Source of the DNA: Serratia surfactantfaciens
GTDB taxonomy: Bacteria > Pseudomonadota > Gammaproteobacteria > Enterobacterales > Enterobacteriaceae
NCBI RefSeq assembly: GCF_001642805.2
Contig: NZ_CP016948.1
Coordinates: 3,844,001-3,908,000 of the forward strand
Length of the DNA: 64,000 nt
Direction of reading: 5' to 3'
Part shown: positions 27,302-37,290 of the stretch, piece by piece
Layout: the number at the start of each line of letters is the position of its first letter
How positions within the stretch are numbered: the first letter of the stretch is position 1
Notes under the pieces: model-generated
Databases searched by the model: none
Told to the model about the DNA's origin: nothing
Seen by the model: only the letters and a program-made list of their open reading frames with translations
Program-made: the position numbers and the translations under genes

Positions 27302-28084
27302 TCAATTCCCAAACATCAGTGCTGTCAGCACGAAATCCAATCCCAACACCGCCAGTGACGAATGCACCACGGTCCGCGTCGTCGCCCGGCTAATCCCTTC
27401 AGAGGTAGGCACGGCGTCGTACCCGTTGAAAATGGCAATCCAGGTTACGGTAATGGCGAACACCACGCTTTTGATCAGGCAGTTGAGCAGATCTTTTTTC
27501 CACTCTACGGCGCCCTGCATCGCCGACCAGAAGAAGCCGCTGTCGATGCCCTTCCAATCCACGCCGACCACCGAGCCGCCCCAAATGCCGATCGCCACGA
27601 AGATGATGGTCAACAACGGCATGCTGATAAGCCCGGCCCAGAAGCGCGGCGCCACGATGCGCCGCAGCGGATCGACCGCCATCATTTCCAGGCTGGAGAT
27701 CTGTTCCGTCGCCTTCATCAGGCCGATTTCCGCCGTGAGCGCGGAACCGGCGCGGCCGGCGAACAGCAGCGCCGTCACCACCGGCCCCAGCTCGCGCAGC
27801 AGCGACAGCGCCACCATCATGCCGAGGCTGGCTTCAGCACTGTAGGTGGTGAGCACGATGTACCCCTGCAGACCCAGCACCATGCCGATGAACAGCCCGG
27901 AAACCATGATGATCAACAGCGACTGCACGCCGACGCTATAGAGCTGCTTCAGCAACAGCGGCCACTGCTTGCCGGGTTCCGGCCGGCCAATCAATGCGTT
28001 GAACAGCATCAGCCCGGCGCGGCCGAAGCTGGCGCTGGTGTTGATGCCACTGCGCCCCAACGACGCTAACGCTCTTAATAACAT
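27302..28084 (-). CDS. mlaE: Phospholipid ABC transporter permease MlaE
   Basis: 260 residues, the same length as E. coli MlaE, with about five to six membrane helices and the permease motif [26 protein letters not shown] split over 27700-27800. It is the inner-membrane core of the MlaFEDB transporter. It lies four bases from both neighbours' coding ends. Confidence 0.97.
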   Translation of the reverse strand: MLLRALASLGRSGINTSASFGRAGLMLFNALIGRPEPGKQWPLLLKQLYSVGVQSLLIIMVSGLFIGMVLGLQGYIVLTTYSAEASLGMMVALSLLRELGPVVTALLFAGRAGSALTAEIGLMKATEQISSLEMMAVDPLRRIVAPRFWAGLISMPLLTIIFVAIGIWGGSVVGVDWKGIDSGFFWSAMQGAVEWKKDLLNCLIKSVVFAITVTWIAIFNGYDAVPTSEGISRATTRTVVHSSLAVLGLDFVLTALMFGN

Positions 28085-28088
28085 GAGC

Positions 28089-28904
28089 TTATTTACTCCC
28101 TAAGCCTAGCAGTTCAGTCTGATAGTCCCCGGCCGGATAGCGGAACGGCACCGGCCCATCCGCTATACCATCCAGGAACTGGCGCACGCGCGCATCAGGA
28201 TTGTTCTGCAATTGCTGCGTGGTGCCTTCGGCGATCACCCGGTGATCGGCCACGATGTAGGCGTAGTCGGCGATGCTCAGCACCTCCGGTACGTCGTGCG
28301 ACACCACGATGCAGGTAATGCCCAACGCATGGTTCAGCTCGTCAATCAGCTTGACCAGCACCCCCATGGTGATCGGATCCTGGCCGACGAAGGGCTCGTC
28401 GAACATGATCATTTCAGGGTCCAGCGCGATCGCCCGCGCCAACGCCGCCCGGCGCGCCATGCCGCCGGAGAGTTCATTGGGCATCAGTTGGGCCGCGCCG
28501 CGCAGCCCCACCGCTTCCAGCTTCATCAGCACCGTGCTGCGCAGCAGGGGTTCAGGCAGGTTGCTGTGTTCACGCAGCGGGTAGGCCACGTTTTCGAATA
28601 CGGTCAAATCGGTGAACAGCGCACCCGACTGGAACAGCATGCTCATCTTTTTGCGCGCGTCGTATAACTGACGGCGGGACAACGCGGGAATGTTGTCGCC
28701 GTCAAACCAAATCTCCCCGCTGTCCGGCGTCAGTTGACCGCCGATCAGACGCAGCAGCGTGGTTTTGCCGATGCCCGATGGCCCCATGATCGCCGTGACC
28801 TTACCGCGAGGCACCGTCAGGTTGATGTCTTCAAATATCCGTCGGTCGCCGCGCGAGAAGCTCATGTCGCGCACTTCGACCAAATTATCTGCCTTTTGGA
28901 GCAT
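28089..28904 (-). CDS. mlaF: Phospholipid ABC transporter ATPase MlaF
   Basis: 271 residues. Walker [10 protein letters not shown], signature [15 protein letters not shown], Walker [14 protein letters not shown] and the VVSHD switch are all present, and the C-terminal [19 protein letters not shown] tail is the extension that contacts MlaB in the E. coli complex. ATG 28904 (MLQKADN) has AAAGGG at good spacing; an ATG at 28928 would add eight residues. Confidence 0.95.
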   Translation of the reverse strand: MLQKADNLVEVRDMSFSRGDRRIFEDINLTVPRGKVTAIMGPSGIGKTTLLRLIGGQLTPDSGEIWFDGDNIPALSRRQLYDARKKMSMLFQSGALFTDLTVFENVAYPLREHSNLPEPLLRSTVLMKLEAVGLRGAAQLMPNELSGGMARRAALARAIALDPEMIMFDEPFVGQDPITMGVLVKLIDELNHALGITCIVVSHDVPEVLSIADYAYIVADHRVIAEGTTQQLQNNPDARVRQFLDGIADGPVPFRYPAGDYQTELLGLGSK

Positions 28905-29207
28905 GTTAATGGACCCTTTACGACTCATCTTTTGCTGAATCTACCCGTGATGTTAAAGCAATGGGCGCAATCCGTCTCATCTTTACAAAAACTTACTGCC
29001 ATTTCGCAACCAATGGTGCCATTGGTTTTACTTTTCCGCGCCACCCGGTCAAAATTGGCGCCATAACGAAAAAAAACGAAAGTGTTCAACTATTAGCCGG
29101 GAAAAACCGTTGCTGCGACTCAAACGCGCGCAACGGAGGGCAAGCAATACCGCCGCATTGACGGCTTTAACCAACGAACCGGGATAATACCCGACAAAGG
29201 ACCCTGC
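28905..29207. promoter_or_regulatory. mlaF/yrbG divergent control region
   Basis: About 300 bases without a gene, carrying the start regions of both transcripts. The main visible structure is a dyad ACCAATGG-TG-CCATTGGT at 29009-29026 (eight-base arms, two-base spacer) that I cannot assign to a known regulator. No convincing -35/-10 pair was fixed. Confidence 0.45.
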
Positions 29208-30185
29208 ATGTTTCTCGCGATAGCATTATTAATCGTTGGTTTATTTCTACTGGTGTACGGTGCAGACCGCTTAGTTTATGGTGCTGCCGTGATTTCCCGC
29301 TCGCTCGGCGTGCCGCCGTTGATCATCGGCATGACCATCGTCGGCATCGGCACGTCGCTGCCGGAGTTGATCGTGTCGACCACCGCCGCGCTCAACGGGC
29401 AGATAGATATGGCCGTTGGCAACGTATTAGGTTCCAACATCACCAACATTTTATTGATCCTGGGCGTCGCGGCGCTGATCCACCCGCTGGCGGCGCGCTC
29501 CGAAATACTGCGGCGCGAACTGCCGTTGATGTTAGCGGTCACAGTATTGTGCGGTTTCGTGTTGATGGACGGCACCCTCAGCAGGCTGGACGGCGTGCTG
29601 CTGTTGGCCGCCGCCGCCGGCTTCATCCTGCTGATGCTGAAAATCGCCCGTCTGGCGCAGCGCGAGGGCAGCGACAGCCTGACCATGGAGCAGATCGCCG
29701 AGTTGCCGCAGGACAGCAGCAACACCGTGGCGGTGCTGTGGCTGGTACTGGCGTTTATCATTCTGCCGCTCTCTTCCAGAATGGTGGTCGATAACGCGAC
29801 GGTGATCGCGCACTATTTCGGCCTGAGCGAACTGGTGGTCGGCCTGACCATTATCGCCATCGGCACCAGTCTGCCCGAGTTGGCCACCTCCATCGCCGGG
29901 GCGCTGAAGGGCGAAGATGATATGGCGATTGGCAACATCATCGGCTCCAATATTTTCAACACGGTGATCGTGCTGGGCGTACCCGCCCTGCTGTCGCCGG
30001 GCAGCGTGGACGCCGCCGCCTTCCAGCGCGATTACTGGGTGATGCTGGCGGCCAGCGTGCTGCTGAGCGTGCTGTGCATCGGCCGCAAACACCGCATCGG
30101 CCACCTGGCGGGCGCGCTGTTATTATGCGGCTTTATTGCGTATCTTGCGGTGCTGTTCTTTAACCCTTTCAGTACTTTCGGCTAA
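29208..30185 (+). CDS. yrbG: Putative Na+/Ca2+ exchanger-family antiporter YrbG
   Basis: 325 residues, about ten membrane helices in two inverted repeats. Each repeat carries the exchanger signature: VGIGTSLPELIVST and IAIGTSLPELATSI, with GNVLGSNITNI and GNIIGSNIFNT. The ion specificity of the E. coli protein is not established. It has GGACCC upstream of the ATG and is followed within 20 bases by kdsD. Confidence 0.93.
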   Translation: MFLAIALLIVGLFLLVYGADRLVYGAAVISRSLGVPPLIIGMTIVGIGTSLPELIVSTTAALNGQIDMAVGNVLGSNITNILLILGVAALIHPLAARSEILRRELPLMLAVTVLCGFVLMDGTLSRLDGVLLLAAAAGFILLMLKIARLAQREGSDSLTMEQIAELPQDSSNTVAVLWLVLAFIILPLSSRMVVDNATVIAHYFGLSELVVGLTIIAIGTSLPELATSIAGALKGEDDMAIGNIIGSNIFNTVIVLGVPALLSPGSVDAAAFQRDYWVMLAASVLLSVLCIGRKHRIGHLAGALLLCGFIAYLAVLFFNPFSTFG

Positions 30186-30201
30186 ACCGACGGGAATGAG
30201 T

Positions 30202-31188
30202 ATGTCGAACATTGAGTTGCAACCGGGCTTCGATTTTCAACAGGCCGGTAAAGAAGTGCTTCAGATAGAGCGTGAAGGGCTAGCCCAGCTCGACAGCTAC
30301 ATCAACGCAGACTTCACCCACGCCTGCGAAACCATCGCCGCCTGCAGCGGCAAAGTGGTGGTGATGGGCATGGGCAAGTCCGGTCATATCGGCTGCAAGA
30401 TCGCCGCGACATTCGCCAGCACCGGCACCCCCTCATTCTTCGTTCATCCGGCGGAAGCCAGCCATGGCGATTTGGGTATGGTCACCTCGCAGGACATCGT
30501 GCTCGCGATTTCCAACTCCGGCGAGTCCAGCGAGATCCTGGCGCTGATCCCGGTATTGAAACGCCAGCAGATCACCCTCATCTGTATGACCAACAACCCG
30601 GAAAGTTCGATGGGCAAGGCGGCGGATATCCACCTGTGCATCAAGGTGCCGCAGGAGGCCTGCCCGCTGGGGCTGGCACCGACCACCAGCACCACCGCCA
30701 CGCTGGTGATGGGTGATGCGCTGGCCGTCGCGCTGCTGAAAGCGCGCGGGTTCACGCCGGAAGATTTCGCGCTGTCCCATCCGGGCGGCGCACTCGGCCG
30801 CAAACTGCTGCTGCGGGTTAGCGATATCATGCATAGCGGCGACGAAATGCCCCACGTCAGCGCCGACGCCTCGTTGCGCGACGCGCTGCTGGAAATCACC
30901 CGCAAAAATCTGGGCCTGACGGTGATCTGCGACGATCTGATGAAAATCGCCGGCATCTTTACCGACGGCGACCTGCGACGGGTGTTCGACATGGGCATCA
31001 ACCTGCACGAGGCGAAGATCGCCGATGTCATGACGCCGGGCGGCGTGCGGGTGCGCCCCAATATCCTGGCGGTCGATGCGCTGAATCTGATGCAACAACG
31101 CCACATCACCGCGCTGTTGGTTGCCGATGGCGACCAATTGCTGGGTGTGGTACATATGCATGACATGCTGCGCGCCGGCGTCGTTTAA
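30202..31188 (+). CDS. kdsD: D-arabinose 5-phosphate isomerase KdsD
   Basis: 328 residues, identical in length to E. coli KdsD. It converts ribulose 5-phosphate to arabinose 5-phosphate, the first Kdo step. A SIS domain (about 35-170; GMGKSGHIGCKIAATFASTGTP) is followed by two CBS domains (about 205-328). The frame is open from 30136 within yrbG, but ATG 30202 (MSNIELQPGFDF) matches the family. Confidence 0.97.
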   Translation: MSNIELQPGFDFQQAGKEVLQIEREGLAQLDSYINADFTHACETIAACSGKVVVMGMGKSGHIGCKIAATFASTGTPSFFVHPAEASHGDLGMVTSQDIVLAISNSGESSEILALIPVLKRQQITLICMTNNPESSMGKAADIHLCIKVPQEACPLGLAPTTSTTATLVMGDALAVALLKARGFTPEDFALSHPGGALGRKLLLRVSDIMHSGDEMPHVSADASLRDALLEITRKNLGLTVICDDLMKIAGIFTDGDLRRVFDMGINLHEAKIADVMTPGGVRVRPNILAVDALNLMQQRHITALLVADGDQLLGVVHMHDMLRAGVV

Positions 31189-31205
31189 TTAAGGAATAGA
31201 ACGGA

Positions 31206-31760
31206 ATGGGTATGGTAGAAACCTGCTACGGGCCGGTAGAACAAGAGGTTATGGCGCGTGCCGGGAACATCCGCCTGTTGATTTGCGACGTTGACGGCGT
31301 GCTGTCGGACGGCCTGATCTTCATGGGCAACAACGGTGAAGAATTGAAGGCGTTCAACGTGCGCGACGGCTACGGCATCCGCTGCTTGAAAACCTCGGAC
31401 ATCGAGGTGGCGATCATCACCGGTCGCTCCGCCAAGCTGCTGGAAGACCGCGCGCAGACGCTCGGTATCACCCATCTGTATCAGGGGCAATCCGATAAGC
31501 TTTTGGCCTTCCGCGAACTGTTGGATACACTGTCGTTAACGGCGGATCAGGTCGCCTATATCGGCGATGACCTGATCGACTGGCCGGTGATGGCACAGGT
31601 CGGGCTGGCGGTCGCGGTGGCGGACGCACACCCGCTGCTGACGCCGCGCGCTCACTATGTCACCCGCATTGCCGGCGGCCGCGGCGCGGTGCGCGAACTG
31701 TGCGACATCATTCTTTTGGCTCAAAATAAGCTGGAGGACGCCAAAGGGCTGTCGATATGA
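31206..31760 (+). CDS. kdsC: 3-deoxy-manno-octulosonate-8-phosphatase KdsC
   Basis: 184 residues, HAD-family C0 phosphatase. Nucleophile D28 and acid D30 lie in CDVDGVLSDG; later motifs ITGR and YIGDDLIDWPVM are intact. It releases Kdo from Kdo-8-phosphate. Its stop overlaps the lptC start by four bases. Confidence 0.97.
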   Translation: MGMVETCYGPVEQEVMARAGNIRLLICDVDGVLSDGLIFMGNNGEELKAFNVRDGYGIRCLKTSDIEVAIITGRSAKLLEDRAQTLGITHLYQGQSDKLLAFRELLDTLSLTADQVAYIGDDLIDWPVMAQVGLAVAVADAHPLLTPRAHYVTRIAGGRGAVRELCDIILLAQNKLEDAKGLSI

Positions 31761-32335
31761 GTAAAACCAAACTGTGGATCACCATCCTGTTGACGGTGAT
31801 CGTTCTGGCGCTGATCGGCTGGAACATGACGGACTTCAGCGACGACACCGCGCCTGGCCCGGCCAACGATCAGGATCCGACCTACCAGAGCCAGCATACG
31901 GTCACCGTGGTGTACAACCCGGCCGGCAAGCTGAATTACAAGCTGGTGGCGGAAGACGCGAAGTATTACACCGCCGGCGAGCTGAGCTGGTTCACCCAGC
32001 CGGTGATGACGCTGTTCGATGAGAATGCGGTGGCCACCTGGTCAGTTCGCTCCGATCGCGCCAAACTGACAAAAGACCGGATGCTGTATCTGTATGGTCA
32101 CGTCGAGGTAAACAGCCTGACCACCACCTCGCAGCTGGAAAAAATTAAGACGGACAACGCTCAGGTAAACCTGGTCACCCAGGACGTCACCTCCGATGAC
32201 GAAGTCACGCTTTACGGGACCAATTTTACCTCTAACGGCATGAAAATGCGTGGGAACCTGCGGACCAAAACCGCTGAGCTGATTGATAAGGTTAAGACCA
32301 ACTATGAAATCCAGAACCAAAAACCAACTCCGTAA
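31757..32335 (+). CDS. lptC: LPS export system protein LptC
   Basis: 192 residues with an N-terminal membrane helix (about 7-25) and a periplasmic beta-jellyroll. LptC takes LPS from the LptB2FG transporter and hands it to LptA. Its 3' end overlaps lptA by 32 bases. Confidence 0.96.
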   Translation: MSKTKLWITILLTVIVLALIGWNMTDFSDDTAPGPANDQDPTYQSQHTVTVVYNPAGKLNYKLVAEDAKYYTAGELSWFTQPVMTLFDENAVATWSVRSDRAKLTKDRMLYLYGHVEVNSLTTTSQLEKIKTDNAQVNLVTQDVTSDDEVTLYGTNFTSNGMKMRGNLRTKTAELIDKVKTNYEIQNQKPTP

Positions 32336-32843
32336 TCTGTTGATCGGCAGCTTAGTTTTGGCCGCCAGCGCCCCTGCTCTGGCGCTGAAATCCGACTCCA
32401 GCCAGCCGGTCAGCATCGACTCGCTCAAGCAGTCGTTGGACATGCAAAGCAACGTCAGCACCTTCACTGACAACGTGGTGATCAAACAGGGCACCATCGA
32501 TATCCGCGCCGACAAGGTGGTGGTCACCCGTCCGGGCGGAGATCAGAATAAGACCTATATTGAAGCGTTCGGCAACCCGGTAACCTTCTACCAGATGCAG
32601 GACAGCGGCAAACCGGTCAAAGGCCACGCGCAGAAAGTGCGTTACGACGTGGCGACCCAGCTGGTGACCCTGACGGGCAACGCCTATCTGGAGCAGCTCG
32701 ACAGCAACGTGAAAGGCGATCGCATCACCTATCTGGTGCAACAGCAGCAAATGCAGGCGTTTAGCGACAAAGGCAAACGCGTGACAACGGTTCTGGTACC
32801 GTCGCAGTTGCAAGACAAAAACGGGCAAAAAAAGAGTAACTAA
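32304..32843 (+). CDS. lptA: LPS periplasmic bridge protein LptA
   Basis: 179 residues with a signal peptide ending PALA and a single OstA/LptA beta-jellyroll (SLDMQSNVSTFTDNVVI onwards). LptA oligomers bridge LptC to LptD. The ATG at 32304 (MKSRTKNQ) lies inside lptC and begins the signal peptide; an upstream in-frame ATC/ATT-type start at 32283 is unlikely. Confidence 0.96.
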   Translation: MKSRTKNQLRNLLIGSLVLAASAPALALKSDSSQPVSIDSLKQSLDMQSNVSTFTDNVVIKQGTIDIRADKVVVTRPGGDQNKTYIEAFGNPVTFYQMQDSGKPVKGHAQKVRYDVATQLVTLTGNAYLEQLDSNVKGDRITYLVQQQQMQAFSDKGKRVTTVLVPSQLQDKNGQKKSN

Positions 32844-32849
32844 TCACTT

Positions 32850-33575
32850 ATGGCAACACTCATCGCAGAAAACCTGGCGAAAGCCTACAAGGGCCGTAAA
32901 GTTGTCGAAGACGTCAGCCTGAAAGTGAAATCCGGCGAGATCGTCGGCCTGCTCGGGCCGAACGGCGCCGGTAAAACCACCACCTTCTACATGGTGGTCG
33001 GCATCGTGCCGCGCGACGCCGGGCGCATCGTGATCGACGAAGAAGACATCAGCCTGCTGCCGCTGCACGCCCGCGCGCGCCGCGGCATCGGCTATCTGCC
33101 GCAGGAAGCGTCGATCTTCCGCCGTCTGAGCGTGTACGACAACCTGATGGCGGTGTTGGAGATCCGTCCCGATCTCACCAGCGAGCAGCGCGAGGACCGC
33201 GCCAAGGAGCTGATGGAAGAGTTCCATATCTCCCATCTGCGCGACAGCCTCGGCCAGGCGTTGTCCGGCGGTGAACGCCGCCGCGTCGAAATCGCCCGCG
33301 CGCTGGCGGCCAACCCGAAATTCATTCTGCTGGACGAACCCTTCGCCGGGGTGGATCCGATTTCCGTTATCGATATCAAGAAAATCATCGAGCACCTGCG
33401 TGACAGCGGCCTGGGCGTGCTGATCACCGACCACAACGTGCGCGAAACGCTGGACGTGTGTGAACGCGCCTATATCGTCAGCCAGGGCAAACTGATTGCC
33501 CACGGCACGCCGGATGCTATTCTGGCCGACGAGCAGGTAAAACGCGTTTATCTGGGCGAAGAATTCCGCCTCTGA
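32850..33575 (+). CDS. lptB: LPS export ABC transporter ATPase LptB
   Basis: 241 residues, same length as E. coli. Walker [10 protein letters not shown] (36-44), signature [15 protein letters not shown], Walker [14 protein letters not shown] and H-switch ITDHNV are present. It powers LPS extraction by LptFG. It follows lptA by six bases. Confidence 0.98.
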   Translation: MATLIAENLAKAYKGRKVVEDVSLKVKSGEIVGLLGPNGAGKTTTFYMVVGIVPRDAGRIVIDEEDISLLPLHARARRGIGYLPQEASIFRRLSVYDNLMAVLEIRPDLTSEQREDRAKELMEEFHISHLRDSLGQALSGGERRRVEIARALAANPKFILLDEPFAGVDPISVIDIKKIIEHLRDSGLGVLITDHNVRETLDVCERAYIVSQGKLIAHGTPDAILADEQVKRVYLGEEFRL

Positions 33576-33627
33576 GCGCCGGCGCGCCCTGCGGGGCGAC
33601 ACCGTTAACGGAAGTAGACAGAAGACT

Positions 33628-35061
33628 ATGAAGCAAGGTTTGCAACTCAGGCTCAGCCAACAGCTGGCCATGACTCCTCAGCTCCAGCAGGCGATCCGCC
33701 TGCTGCAGTTGTCCACGCTTGAGCTTCAGCAAGAGATCCAGCTGGCGCTAGAGAGCAATCCGTTGCTTGAACAGACCGATCTGCACGACGAAATCGACGC
33801 CAAAGAAACCCAGGATACCGAGGGGCTCGATACCCGCGAGGCGTTGGAACAGAAAGACATGCCGGAAGAGCTGCCGCTGGACGCCACCTGGGATGAAATC
33901 TACACCGCCGGCACCCCGTCCGGCACCGGCACCGACTACAGCGACGATGAGCTGCCGATCTATCAGGGCGAGACCACCCAAACGCTGCAGGATTACCTGA
34001 TGTGGCAGGTGGATCTGACGCCGTTTTCCGATACCGACGCCGCCATCGCCACCTCCATCGTCGACGCGGTGGACGACACCGGCTACCTCACCGTCCCGCT
34101 GGAAGACATTCTGGAAAGCCTGGGCGACGAGAACGTGACCCTTGAGGAAGTCGAGGCGGTGTTGAAGCGCGTGCAGCGTTTCGATCCGATCGGCGTCGCC
34201 GCGCGCGATCTGCGCGATTGCCTGCTGGTGCAGCTCTCCCAATACGCCAAAGACACCCCTTATCTGGCCGAAGCCCGGCTCATCATCAGCGACCATCTGG
34301 ATCTGTTGGCCAACCACGACTTTCGCAGCCTGATGCGATCAACCCGGCTAAAAGAAGATACACTGAAAGAAGCGATGCTGCTGATTCAGTCGCTCGATCC
34401 GCGCCCGGGGCAGTCTATCAATACCGGCGAATCGGAATACGTGATTCCGGACGTGCTGGTGCGCAAGACGCAGAACAAGTGGACGGTGGAGCTCAACGGC
34501 GACAGCGTGCCGCGTTTAAAGATCAATCAGCAGTACGCCGCGCTGGGCAACAGCGCGCGCAGCGAAGCCGACGGCCAGTTTATCCGCAGCAACCTGCAGG
34601 AAGCCAAGTGGCTGATTAAAAGCCTGGAGAGCCGCAACGAAACCTTGCTGAAGGTCACCCGCTGCATCGTCAGCCAGCAGCAGGCGTTCTTCGAGCAGGG
34701 CGAAGAGTTTATGAAACCCATGGTGCTGGCGGATATCGCCCAGGCCGTGGAGATGCATGAATCGACGATCTCGCGCGTCACCACGCAGAAGTTTCTGCAC
34801 AGCCCGCGCGGCATTTTCGAATTGAAATATTTCTTCTCCAGCCACGTGAATACCGACAGCGGCGGCGAAGCCTCCTCGACGGCGATCCGCGCGTTGGTGA
34901 AGAAATTGATTGCGGCGGAAAACCCCGCCAAACCACTCAGCGACAGCAAGCTGGCCACCCTGCTCTCCGATCAGGGGATCATCGTGGCGCGGCGCACCGT
35001 CGCCAAGTACCGAGAGTCTTTGTCCATCCCGCCGTCGAACCAACGCAAACAGTTGGTTTGA
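33628..35061 (+). CDS. rpoN: RNA polymerase sigma-54 factor RpoN
   Basis: 477 residues. A Gln/Leu-rich region I (1-50; [23 protein letters not shown]) that meets bacterial enhancer-binding proteins, an acidic region II (about 50-115), the core-binding domain and the DNA-binding part with the HTH and the RpoN box [10 protein letters not shown] near the C-terminus. Needed for nitrogen-regulated and other -24/-12 promoters. Confidence 0.98.
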   Translation: MKQGLQLRLSQQLAMTPQLQQAIRLLQLSTLELQQEIQLALESNPLLEQTDLHDEIDAKETQDTEGLDTREALEQKDMPEELPLDATWDEIYTAGTPSGTGTDYSDDELPIYQGETTQTLQDYLMWQVDLTPFSDTDAAIATSIVDAVDDTGYLTVPLEDILESLGDENVTLEEVEAVLKRVQRFDPIGVAARDLRDCLLVQLSQYAKDTPYLAEARLIISDHLDLLANHDFRSLMRSTRLKEDTLKEAMLLIQSLDPRPGQSINTGESEYVIPDVLVRKTQNKWTVELNGDSVPRLKINQQYAALGNSARSEADGQFIRSNLQEAKWLIKSLESRNETLLKVTRCIVSQQQAFFEQGEEFMKPMVLADIAQAVEMHESTISRVTTQKFLHSPRGIFELKYFFSSHVNTDSGGEASSTAIRALVKKLIAAENPAKPLSDSKLATLLSDQGIIVARRTVAKYRESLSIPPSNQRKQLV

Positions 35062-35084
35062 CCTCTATTGAGAAGGAAGACACT

Positions 35085-35372
35085 ATGCAGCTCAACATTA
35101 CCGGACACCACATCGAAATCACCGATCCGTTGCGCGAGTTCGTGAACAACAAGTTCGCCAAACTCGAACAGTATTTTGATCGCATCAATCAGGTGTATGT
35201 TGTATTAAGTGTGGAAAAAGTGCAGCAAATTGCGGAAGCAACGGTGCACGTGAATGGAGGCGAGTTGCACGCCACCTCGGAAGACGAGAATATGTATGCC
35301 GCAATTGATACGCTGATCGACAAATTGGCACGTCAATTGAACAAACATAAAGACAAATTGAAGCAACACTGA
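35085..35372 (+). CDS. hpf: Ribosome hibernation promoting factor HPF (short form)
   Basis: 95 residues, same length as E. coli HPF. It binds the 30S decoding centre and promotes 100S ribosome dimers in stationary phase. ATG 35085 (MQLNITGHHIEITDPLREF) is preceded by GAAGGAAG; the frame is open from 35058, overlapping rpoN, but the family start is clear. Confidence 0.97.
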   Translation: MQLNITGHHIEITDPLREFVNNKFAKLEQYFDRINQVYVVLSVEKVQQIAEATVHVNGGELHATSEDENMYAAIDTLIDKLARQLNKHKDKLKQH

Positions 35373-35414
35373 CACCCTAACCCATTCCATGAGGTTGCAT
35401 ACGTCGCAGCCTCG

Positions 35415-35516
35415 CCGTTCGGCGCGTGACCCGCATGGGTGACGCGCCGAACGGTAATCAGGGTTAAAACCGACGAAAAACCGCCTTGCCGGGTCCGCCC
35501 GGTGGCGCGGTTTTAA
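35415..35516 (+). promoter_or_regulatory. Two strong hairpins in the hpf-ptsN gap
   Basis: First, CCGTTCGGCGCGT (35415-35427) pairs perfectly with ACGCGCCGAACGG (35442-35454), with a further ACCC/GGGT pairing inside. Second, TTAAAACCG (35464-35472) pairs with CGGTTTTAA (35508-35516), enclosing a CCGGG/CCCGG stem. The second ends 11 bases before the ptsN start. Without a T-run they look more like mRNA structures or processing sites than plain terminators. Confidence 0.6.
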
Positions 35517-35527
35517 GTGAAGATGAG

Positions 35528-35989
35528 ATGAACAACGAATATATGCAATTAAGCTCGGTGTTAAACATCGAGTGCACCAAAAGCTCGGTACACTGCACCA
35601 GCAAGAAGCGGGCTTTGGAAATTATCAGCGAACTGGCCGCCAAACAGCTCAATCTGCCTTCGCAGGTGGTGTTTGACGCGGTTCTCACCCGGGAGCGCAT
35701 GGGCAGCACCGGTATCGGCAACGGTATCGCCATTCCCCACGGCAAACTGGAAGAGGACACACTGCGGGCCGTTGGCGTGTTTATCCGTCTCGACCAACCC
35801 ATCGCTTTCGACGCCATCGACAATCAGCCGGTCGATCTGCTGTTCGCGCTGCTGGTGCCTGCCGATCAGTGCAAAACCCATTTGCATACCCTGTCGCTGG
35901 TCGCCAAACGCCTGGCCGACAAAACCGTATGCCGCCGCCTGCGCGCCGCGCAGAGCGACGAAGAACTTTACCAAATCATCACCGAGTGA
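35528..35989 (+). CDS. ptsN: Nitrogen PTS enzyme IIA (PtsN)
   Basis: 153 residues; EIIA-Ntr receives phosphate from Npr at H71 (IAIPHGKLEED). Its unphosphorylated form controls K+ transport (TrkA, KdpD) and other targets. ATG 35528 (MNNEYMQLSSVLN) fits the family; an open frame upstream to 35486 runs through the hairpin and is not used. It is followed by a 129-base gap before rapZ. Confidence 0.96.
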   Translation: MNNEYMQLSSVLNIECTKSSVHCTSKKRALEIISELAAKQLNLPSQVVFDAVLTRERMGSTGIGNGIAIPHGKLEEDTLRAVGVFIRLDQPIAFDAIDNQPVDLLFALLVPADQCKTHLHTLSLVAKRLADKTVCRRLRAAQSDEELYQIITE

Positions 35990-36118
35990 TGCCCGGCCGG
36001 CGTGACTTCCAGCCCGGATAACGATACTGTTTCACGATGATGGATCCGGCTGCGGCCGGAATAACAAAGTTTCCAACGGTGGCGATGAACGCCGCCGCGA
36101 TGCCAGGGGAGTTGCCAC

Positions 36119-36973
36119 ATGGTGCTGATGATTGTCAGCGGCCGTTCCGGTTCCGGAAAATCCGTCGCCTTGCGGGCGCTGGAAGACATGGGTTTTTACT
36201 GCGTTGACAACCTGCCGGTGGTCCTGCTGCCGCAGCTCGCCAATACGCTGGCGGAACGCAATATCTCCGCGGCGGTCAGCATCGACGTGCGCAACATGCC
36301 GGAATCGCCGGAAGTGTTTGAATACGCGATGACTCAGCTGCCGGACAGCTTCTCGCCGCAGCTGCTGTTCCTCGACGCCGATCGCAACACGCTGATCCGC
36401 CGTTACAGCGACACCCGCCGCCTGCACCCGCTCTCCAGCAAAAACCTGTCGCTGGAAAGCGCGATAGACGAAGAGAGCGACCTGCTCGAACCGCTGCGCT
36501 CGCGGGCCGATCTGATTATCGACACCTCGGAAATGTCGGTGCACGAGCTGGCCGAAATGCTGCGCACCCGCCTGCTGGGCAAGCGCGAGCGCGAGCTGAC
36601 CATGGTGTTCGAATCCTTCGGCTTCAAGCACGGCATTCCGATCGACGCCGACTACGTGTTCGACGTGCGCTTCCTGCCCAACCCGCACTGGGATCCGAAG
36701 CTGCGGCCGATGACCGGTCTGGACAAGCCGGTCGCGTCGTTCCTCGATCGCCATACCGAAGTGCACAACTTCATCTACCAGACCCGCAGCTACCTGGAGC
36801 AATGGCTGCCAATGCTGGAAACCAACAACCGCAGCTACCTGACGGTCGCTATCGGCTGTACCGGCGGCAAGCACCGTTCGGTATACGTGGCGGAACAGCT
36901 GGCCGATTACTTCCGCTCGCGCGGCAAGAACGTGCAGTCGCGCCACCGCACGCTGGAAAAGCGCAAACAATGA
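36119..36973 (+). CDS. rapZ: RNase adapter protein RapZ
   Basis: 284 residues. Walker A GRSGSGKS (8-15) and the C-terminal [16 protein letters not shown] motif identify RapZ, which binds glucosamine-6-phosphate and delivers the sRNA GlmZ to RNase E, thereby controlling glmS and cell-wall precursor supply. The C-terminal basic tail ([11 protein letters not shown]) is the RNA-binding end. It overlaps npr by four bases. Confidence 0.98.
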   Translation: MVLMIVSGRSGSGKSVALRALEDMGFYCVDNLPVVLLPQLANTLAERNISAAVSIDVRNMPESPEVFEYAMTQLPDSFSPQLLFLDADRNTLIRRYSDTRRLHPLSSKNLSLESAIDEESDLLEPLRSRADLIIDTSEMSVHELAEMLRTRLLGKRERELTMVFESFGFKHGIPIDADYVFDVRFLPNPHWDPKLRPMTGLDKPVASFLDRHTEVHNFIYQTRSYLEQWLPMLETNNRSYLTVAIGCTGGKHRSVYVAEQLADYFRSRGKNVQSRHRTLEKRKQ

Positions 36974-37242
36974 CGGTCAAACAGACGGTTGAAATCAAAA
37001 ACAAGCTGGGCATGCACGCACGCCCGGCGATGAAACTGTTCGAACTGGTGCAAAGTTTCGACGCCGAAGTGATGCTGCGCAACGAAAGCGGCACCGAGGC
37101 CGAAGCCAGCAGCGTCATCGCGCTGCTGATGCTGGATTCCGCCCAGGGCCGGCACATCGAAGTCGAGGCGACCGGCCCCGACGAAGTCAACGCGCTGGCG
37201 GCGGTGGTCGAGCTGTTCAACTCCGGGTTTGATGAAGATTAG
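36970..37242 (+). CDS. npr: Nitrogen PTS phosphocarrier protein Npr
   Basis: 90 residues, an HPr-like protein with the phosphorylatable H16 in [12 protein letters not shown]. It passes phosphate from EI-Ntr (PtsP) to PtsN. The start overlaps the rapZ stop (ATGA). In E. coli yrbL follows; here an unrelated accessory operon on the other strand comes next. Confidence 0.97.
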   Translation: MTVKQTVEIKNKLGMHARPAMKLFELVQSFDAEVMLRNESGTEAEASSVIALLMLDSAQGRHIEVEATGPDEVNALAAVVELFNSGFDED

Positions 37243-37249
37243 CCGCTGA

Positions 37250-37267
37250 GGGCGCACCTTTGCGCCC
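37250..37267. terminator. Hairpin between npr and the PRD regulator gene
   Basis: GGGCGCA/TGCGCCC with a four-base loop, between convergent genes. No T-run follows, so termination strength is uncertain. Confidence 0.5.
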
Positions 37268-37290
37268 AATCCCCCCATATTATCTCCCAC

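Noticed and set aside
33844..34317. Antisense frames over rpoN and other core genes
   Set aside because: Shadows of conserved genes; none shows a domain or independent start signals.
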